Source: Streptomyces chumphonensis
GTDB lineage: Bacteria > Actinomycetota > Actinomycetes > Streptomycetales > Streptomycetaceae
Reading direction: 5' to 3'
Assembly: GCF_014779715.1 (NCBI RefSeq)
Contig: NZ_JACXYU010000001.1
Location: 1,054,001-1,118,000 of the forward strand
Length of the DNA stretch: 64,000 nt
The notes under the pieces were generated by a model. The model saw only the letters and a program-made list of their open reading frames with translations, ran no database searches and had not been told where the DNA came from. The stretch's first letter is position 1; the number at the start of each line of letters is the position of its first letter. Below are positions 60,352-64,000 of this stretch, piece after piece. A program made the translations under genes and the position numbers.

Positions 60352-61656
60352 TCAGGTCCGGGTGATCCGCACCGTCCACTCCCCCGTCGGGGAGCGGTCC
60401 AGTGCGGTGACCCGCACCGCGCCGTCGTCCACGGACAGGCTCTCCCCCACCCCGAGCGGGGCGTCCGCGAGCGGGGCGTGCACGGAGGTGCTGCGGCAGG
60501 CCGCCGTGCGCGGGTGGCCGTCGAGCACCTCGACGGGACCGCCCGCCGAGGCGGTGTCGCTGCGCACCCGGTAGACCAGCACTCCGGGCCGGCACAGCCG
60601 CTCGTCGTTGCCGACGGGCTCACGCACCTCGGCGACGACGACCTCGCTCGGCCCGGTCCGCGCGACGGCCAGCCGGGTCCCGCCGCCCGGGCCGGCGCCG
60701 CCCGGCGCGCGGCCCAGCGGCTGCAGGGCGTGGATCGAGGTGCCGGGGCCGCCGACGCAGTCCACCTGCTCGTCGTCGAGCCAGCCGAGCTTCCACTTGT
60801 GCCACCCGAAGGGGTCCGGGGCCAGTCCGAACTGGCTGCCCATCAGGTCCCAGTCGCCGACGTAGGTGTCCCAGTCGCCCTTGCCGTCCTGCGGCCGGTT
60901 GTACAGGTCGGGCAGGTCGAAGACGTGCCCGGTCTCGTGGGCGAGGACGTTGCGGTCGGCGGGAAACCGCTCGAAGACGGTCACGATGCGGCGCAGCTCG
61001 GTGCCGTCCACGGAGACGGGCTCGCGGAAGTTGACGACCTTCGTCGCGTCGGATTCGACGCCCGGCGCGTCGGGGTCGGCCACGAAGTAGACGACGTCGT
61101 AGTCGCCGAAGTCGAGCTGCGGGTCGACGACGTCGATGGCGTCGCGGAGGTAGGCGGCCCGGTCCTCGGCGTCCCAGTCGCGTGCTATGCCGTAGCGCTC
61201 GGAGGGGGAGGGCATCTCGGCCCAGTGGAAGGCCGCGTGCAGGCGCAGGTCGAAGCGGCCGTAGGAGGCGCGCTCGAAGAAGGCGCCGGTGGCGGGGAAG
61301 TGGTCGGCGGCGAGCCGGCCCGGAGTGATCAGCGGTTCGGAGTCGGGGAAGGAGAGGAACACCATCATCGCGTCGACGGTGCGCTCGGGGCGCACGTAGG
61401 CGTCGTTCCAGGTGTCGAGCCCCAGCGAGTGGTGGGCGTCGGTCCGCTGGAGCGCGCAGGGCGGCGTCCGGTCGGCGTCGGTGGCGGGACCCGCGAAGGA
61501 GGAGGTGCCGGCCACGGCGGCGAGGACGGTGAGGACCGCCGCCGAGCGGCGCAGCCGTCCCCGGCCCGCGCGCCGGGTGGACCGGTGGCGCGGCGGCCCG
61601 CCCGCCGGTATCCGGAACAGCCGGTGCACAGGGGGTGCGAGGCGCGTCGATCGCAC
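60352..61656 (-). CDS. Exported M6-type metalloprotease
   Basis: 434 residues. A basic N-terminus of about 35 residues leads into the hydrophobic AAVLTVLAAVAGTSSFAGPA, a Sec-type signal. The zinc motif is NVLAHETGHVFDLPDLYN (HExxH, with a downstream Asp/His candidate) and WDLMGSQFG supplies the Met-turn, as in immune-inhibitor-A-like M6 peptidases; C-terminal 120 residues form a beta-rich domain. GTG 61656 has GGAGG five bases upstream. Probable extracellular protein degradation. Confidence 0.87.
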   Translation of the reverse strand: MRSTRLAPPVHRLFRIPAGGPPRHRSTRRAGRGRLRRSAAVLTVLAAVAGTSSFAGPATDADRTPPCALQRTDAHHSLGLDTWNDAYVRPERTVDAMMVFLSFPDSEPLITPGRLAADHFPATGAFFERASYGRFDLRLHAAFHWAEMPSPSERYGIARDWDAEDRAAYLRDAIDVVDPQLDFGDYDVVYFVADPDAPGVESDATKVVNFREPVSVDGTELRRIVTVFERFPADRNVLAHETGHVFDLPDLYNRPQDGKGDWDTYVGDWDLMGSQFGLAPDPFGWHKWKLGWLDDEQVDCVGGPGTSIHALQPLGRAPGGAGPGGGTRLAVARTGPSEVVVAEVREPVGNDERLCRPGVLVYRVRSDTASAGGPVEVLDGHPRTAACRSTSVHAPLADAPLGVGESLSVDDGAVRVTALDRSPTGEWTVRITRT

Positions 61657-61938
61657 GGGAACCTCCGAGAAACAGGCCCGGTCGGGATGCCGATTCCTCG
61701 TCCACTCTGTGGCGAAATGCCCTGCTCCGTCGCGTTGGACTAGGCCGGGCGGGCCATGGCCGGAGCATCACCCACCGTCATCACGCCGTGCGCCGTCCGC
61801 ACGCCCCGCGGGGCTCGCACTGGCGTGCGCGCCCGCCCCCCTGCGGGTGTCCCGGCGGTGGGCGCTGCTGGCCCGCTCCACCCGAAAGCCCCTATGATCG
61901 GCTGACTTTCCAGTGACCAGACCCTCCGGGAGCGATCG
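61657..61938. other. Divergent promoter region of the M6 protease and cdgA-like gene
   Basis: No gene recognised. AGTGA at 61912-61916 is a half-match to the BldD box (AGTGA-n-TCACT), of interest because c-di-GMP genes are BldD targets in Streptomyces. Confidence 0.35.
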
Positions 61939-63702
61939 GTGAACGCAACCCTGGACGCGCCGGGCGACGGCCCGCACGCCACCGGAGCCCCACCGCACCC
62001 CGCCACGGAGAGTCACCGCGACCCGTGCTTCCGTGCCGCCTTCGACAGCGCCCGGCTGGCGATGGCCCTCGTAGACCGGGCGGGCCGGATCGTCGCCGCC
62101 AACCCGGCGTTCACCCGGCTCCTGGACACCCCCGCCGGGACGCTCGACGGGCTCCCGCTGACCGAGCTGACGCACCTGGGGCTGGACCGCCGCACCCGCA
62201 CCGCCTGCGCGGCCGTCCTGCGGGGCGAGCGGGCCGAGGTGCGCTGCACCCGGCGGCTCAAGCACCCCGACGGAACCCTGCTGTGGGCGGAGATCAGCCT
62301 GGCCCCCGCCGGGACGCCCGGCAACGCCGCCCTGCTGTCCGTCACCGACGTGAGCGAGCACCGCGAACTGCGCGAGCGGCTGCGCCACCTGGAGATGCAC
62401 GACCCGGTGACGAAGCTGCCCAACCGCGTGCTCTTCTTCGAGCGGCTGGCCGCCGCCCTGACCGAGAGCGCCACCGGCCGGATCGGCCTGTGCTACCTCG
62501 ACCTGGACGGCTTCAAGGCGGTCAACGACACCCTCGGGCACCGCGCGGGCGACGAACTGCTCGACCTCGTCGCGCAGCGGCTGGTGCACTGCGCCGCCGG
62601 GCCGCGCGGCGGACACCTCGTCGCCCGGCTCGGCGGTGACGAGTTCGCCCTGCTCGTGGAGAGTTCGACCGGGACGCGGCAGCTGACGGACCTCGCCGAC
62701 GCCGTCCTCGCCGAGCTCCAGACGCGTCCCTTCCGGCTGGCCGGGCAGCGGCACACCGTCTCCGCCAGCATCGGTGTCGTCGAGCGCCCCACCACCGGGA
62801 CGAGCGCCACCGAGCTGATGCAGGCCGCCGACACGACGCTCTACTGGGCGAAGGCCGACGGCAAGGCGCGCTGGACGCTCTTCGACCCCGAGCGCAACGC
62901 CCACCGCATGACCCGGCAGGCCCTCTCCAGCACCCTGCGGCCCGCCGTGGACCGGGGGGAGTTCGCGCTGGAGTTCCAGCCCATCGTCGGTCTGGCCGAC
63001 GAGACGCTGCGCGGCGTCGAGGCACTGGTCCGCTGGCGGCACCCCCAGTTCGGGATGATCGGCCCGAAGGACTTCATCGGGCTCGCCGAGGAGAACGGCG
63101 CCATCGTGCCCCTCGGCCGGTGGGCGCTGGCCGAGTCGTGCCGCCAGGCCCGGCGCTGGCAGCTGGAGCACAGCGGCGTACCGCTGTACGTCTCGGTGAA
63201 CGTCGCCGTGCGGCAGGTCTGGGACTCCGACCTCGTCGCCGACGTCGCCGACGTCCTGCGCGAGACCGGGCTGCCACCGGGCCTGCTGCAACTGGAGCTG
63301 ACCGAGAACGAGGTGATGGGCTCGGCGGGACGCCCGCTGCGGGCCCTCCAGGCCCTGTCCGAGATGGGCGTGCGCATCGCCATCGACGACTTCGGCACCG
63401 GCTACTCGAACCTCGCCTACCTGAGCCGGCTGCCGGTGCGGGCCCTGAAGCTGGACGGCACGTTCGTGCGCGGCTTCCAGCCCGGCAGCGCGCGACGCAC
63501 CAACCGGGCCGACGAGACGATCGTGACGTCCCTGGTCGACCTCGCGCACAAACTGGGGCTGACGGTCACGGCCGAGTGCGTGGAGGGGCCGGCGCAGGCC
63601 GAGCGGCTGCGCCGGATCGGGTGCGACACCGGCCAGGGCTGGCACTACTCCAAGCCCGTCGCCGCCGACCGCATCTCCGCCCTCCTCAGCGCCGCGCGCT
63701 GA
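61939..63702 (+). CDS. cdgA: PAS-GGDEF-EAL c-di-GMP enzyme
   Basis: 587 residues, no membrane segment. PAS about 30-145 (ARLAMALVDRAGRIVAANPA); GGDEF about 155-310 with RLGGDEFALLV, the active-site motif intact but the expected RxxD inhibitory site reads RGGH; EAL about 320-580 with EALVRWRHPQFG, ELTENEVM, IDDFGTGYSNLAYL, KLDGTFVRGF, ECVEG and DTGQGWHYSKP, all catalytic acids present. It could both make and degrade c-di-GMP. The symbol follows domain order and genome position relative to adpA as I recall them. GTG 61939 has GGGAG about six bases upstream. Confidence 0.88.
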   Translation: MNATLDAPGDGPHATGAPPHPATESHRDPCFRAAFDSARLAMALVDRAGRIVAANPAFTRLLDTPAGTLDGLPLTELTHLGLDRRTRTACAAVLRGERAEVRCTRRLKHPDGTLLWAEISLAPAGTPGNAALLSVTDVSEHRELRERLRHLEMHDPVTKLPNRVLFFERLAAALTESATGRIGLCYLDLDGFKAVNDTLGHRAGDELLDLVAQRLVHCAAGPRGGHLVARLGGDEFALLVESSTGTRQLTDLADAVLAELQTRPFRLAGQRHTVSASIGVVERPTTGTSATELMQAADTTLYWAKADGKARWTLFDPERNAHRMTRQALSSTLRPAVDRGEFALEFQPIVGLADETLRGVEALVRWRHPQFGMIGPKDFIGLAEENGAIVPLGRWALAESCRQARRWQLEHSGVPLYVSVNVAVRQVWDSDLVADVADVLRETGLPPGLLQLELTENEVMGSAGRPLRALQALSEMGVRIAIDDFGTGYSNLAYLSRLPVRALKLDGTFVRGFQPGSARRTNRADETIVTSLVDLAHKLGLTVTAECVEGPAQAERLRRIGCDTGQGWHYSKPVAADRISALLSAAR

Positions 63703-63724
63703 CCGCGCGGGGCCGGGGCGGGCG

Positions 63725-64000
63725 TCAGCGGAAGAGGGCGCCCAGCCGGTCGGTGCGCACCGCCACCTCCGCCAGCCGCAGCCCCTCCCAGACGGTGACC
63801 TGGTTGGCGGTCAGCACCGGCTTGCCCAGCGCCGCCTCCAGCTCGGTGAGGTGGTCGGCGCTGTGGAGCGCGGTGTCCGGCAGCAGCACGGCCTGCGCCG
63901 CCTCGTGGTCCCCGGCGGTGGCCATCGCGAGCACCTCCGCGCGGCCCCAGGTGCCGACCTCGGCCGCTGTGATGACGCCGCTGCCCCGCAGCGAGACGAC
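63725..64000 (-). CDS. Asp/Glu-racemase / maleate-isomerase-family protein, C-terminal part (partial)
   Basis: The right edge cuts the gene; 91 C-terminal residues are visible: GSGVITAAEVGTWGRAEVLA, VLLPDTALHSADHLTELEAA and LGKPVLTANQVTVWEGLRLA. The pattern LGKPV-x-x-x-NQ-x-x-W-x-x-LR is typical of maleate cis-trans isomerases and arylmalonate decarboxylases. The second catalytic Cys normally seen as SCTNL or CTAL appears as PDTAL, so the usual two-Cys chemistry may be missing. Start and first Cys lie outside the window. Confidence 0.7.
   Translation of the reverse strand, partial: VVSLRGSGVITAAEVGTWGRAEVLAMATAGDHEAAQAVLLPDTALHSADHLTELEAALGKPVLTANQVTVWEGLRLAEVAVRTDRLGALFR

Overview
The window is chromosomal DNA of a high-GC actinomycete, almost certainly Streptomyces or a close relative. 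The evidence is very high GC at third codon positions, frequent GTG/TTG starts, many apparently leaderless genes, an adpA-orn pair whose adpA carries a TTA codon, a WhiJ-like XRE/DUF397/anti-sigma trio, and a CebEFG-BglC cellobiose locus. From memory the content resembles the S. coelicolor SCO2750-SCO2820 core region, with local rearrangement. I see no IS element, prophage or CRISPR array.

Layout. 1-1207: end of a ribose operon (rbsB end, rbsK from a probable CTG start). 1308-3397: secreted S37 tripeptidyl aminopeptidase and a Nudix hydrolase. 3410-7734 (minus): four-gene LpqY-SugABC-like sugar importer. 7903-11781 (minus): fused ABC exporter. 11927-14197: RsbW-like kinase diverging from DUF397 and XRE/DUF5753 genes across a 12-bp inverted repeat. 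14222-20739: gdhA, an agmatinase-family gene, an uncharacterised gene, tesB, an acyl-CoA dehydrogenase and a cupin protein. 20920-22998 (minus): tRNA-His, orn, adpA, then about 1 kb without genes that contains a 30-bp perfect inverted repeat. 24005-28969: universal stress protein, VapBC-type toxin-antitoxin, glmS, a small conserved protein and a methyltransferase.

29123-35010 is accessory in character. It has two small membrane proteins (one with a glutaredoxin-like domain), a heliorhodopsin, and what looks like a collapsed graspetide (ATP-grasp RiPP) locus: XRE-TPR regulator, ATP-binding protein and small conserved protein are intact, but the precursor is cut to 17 codons, the maturase is missing and the methyltransferase keeps only its C-terminal half. 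35087-41677 is a leucine/isovaleryl-CoA degradation operon (accD1-accA1-hmgL-acdH, minus) with a divergent TetR gene and two 18-bp operators. 41744-43042: a DHFR-like reductase and an M23 peptidase. 43441-48251: cebE-cebF-cebG-bglC with two CebR-type operators but no cebR in the window. 48340-50444: two-component system. 50495-54919: a secreted Pro-rich protein, a spermidine-synthase-like protein, a small hypothetical protein, a second HTH-TPR regulator behind helically phased 10-bp repeats, and a histidine phosphatase.

54977-59036 is a tightly coupled three-gene operon: an Fe-S RecB-type nuclease, an uncharacterised 501-residue protein and a Dna2/Upf1-like SF1 helicase. It is followed by a small conserved protein and a primase-polymerase-like protein whose stop codon lies inside tRNA-Lys. 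The window ends with an M6 metalloprotease, a PAS-GGDEF-EAL c-di-GMP enzyme (cdgA-like) and part of an Asp/Glu-racemase-family gene.

Strongest leads: the heliorhodopsin and its membrane-glutaredoxin neighbour, the nuclease/501-aa/helicase operon, the graspetide deletion scar, and the long inverted repeat near adpA. All family names come from reading translated sequence and recalled motifs; no database search was run.
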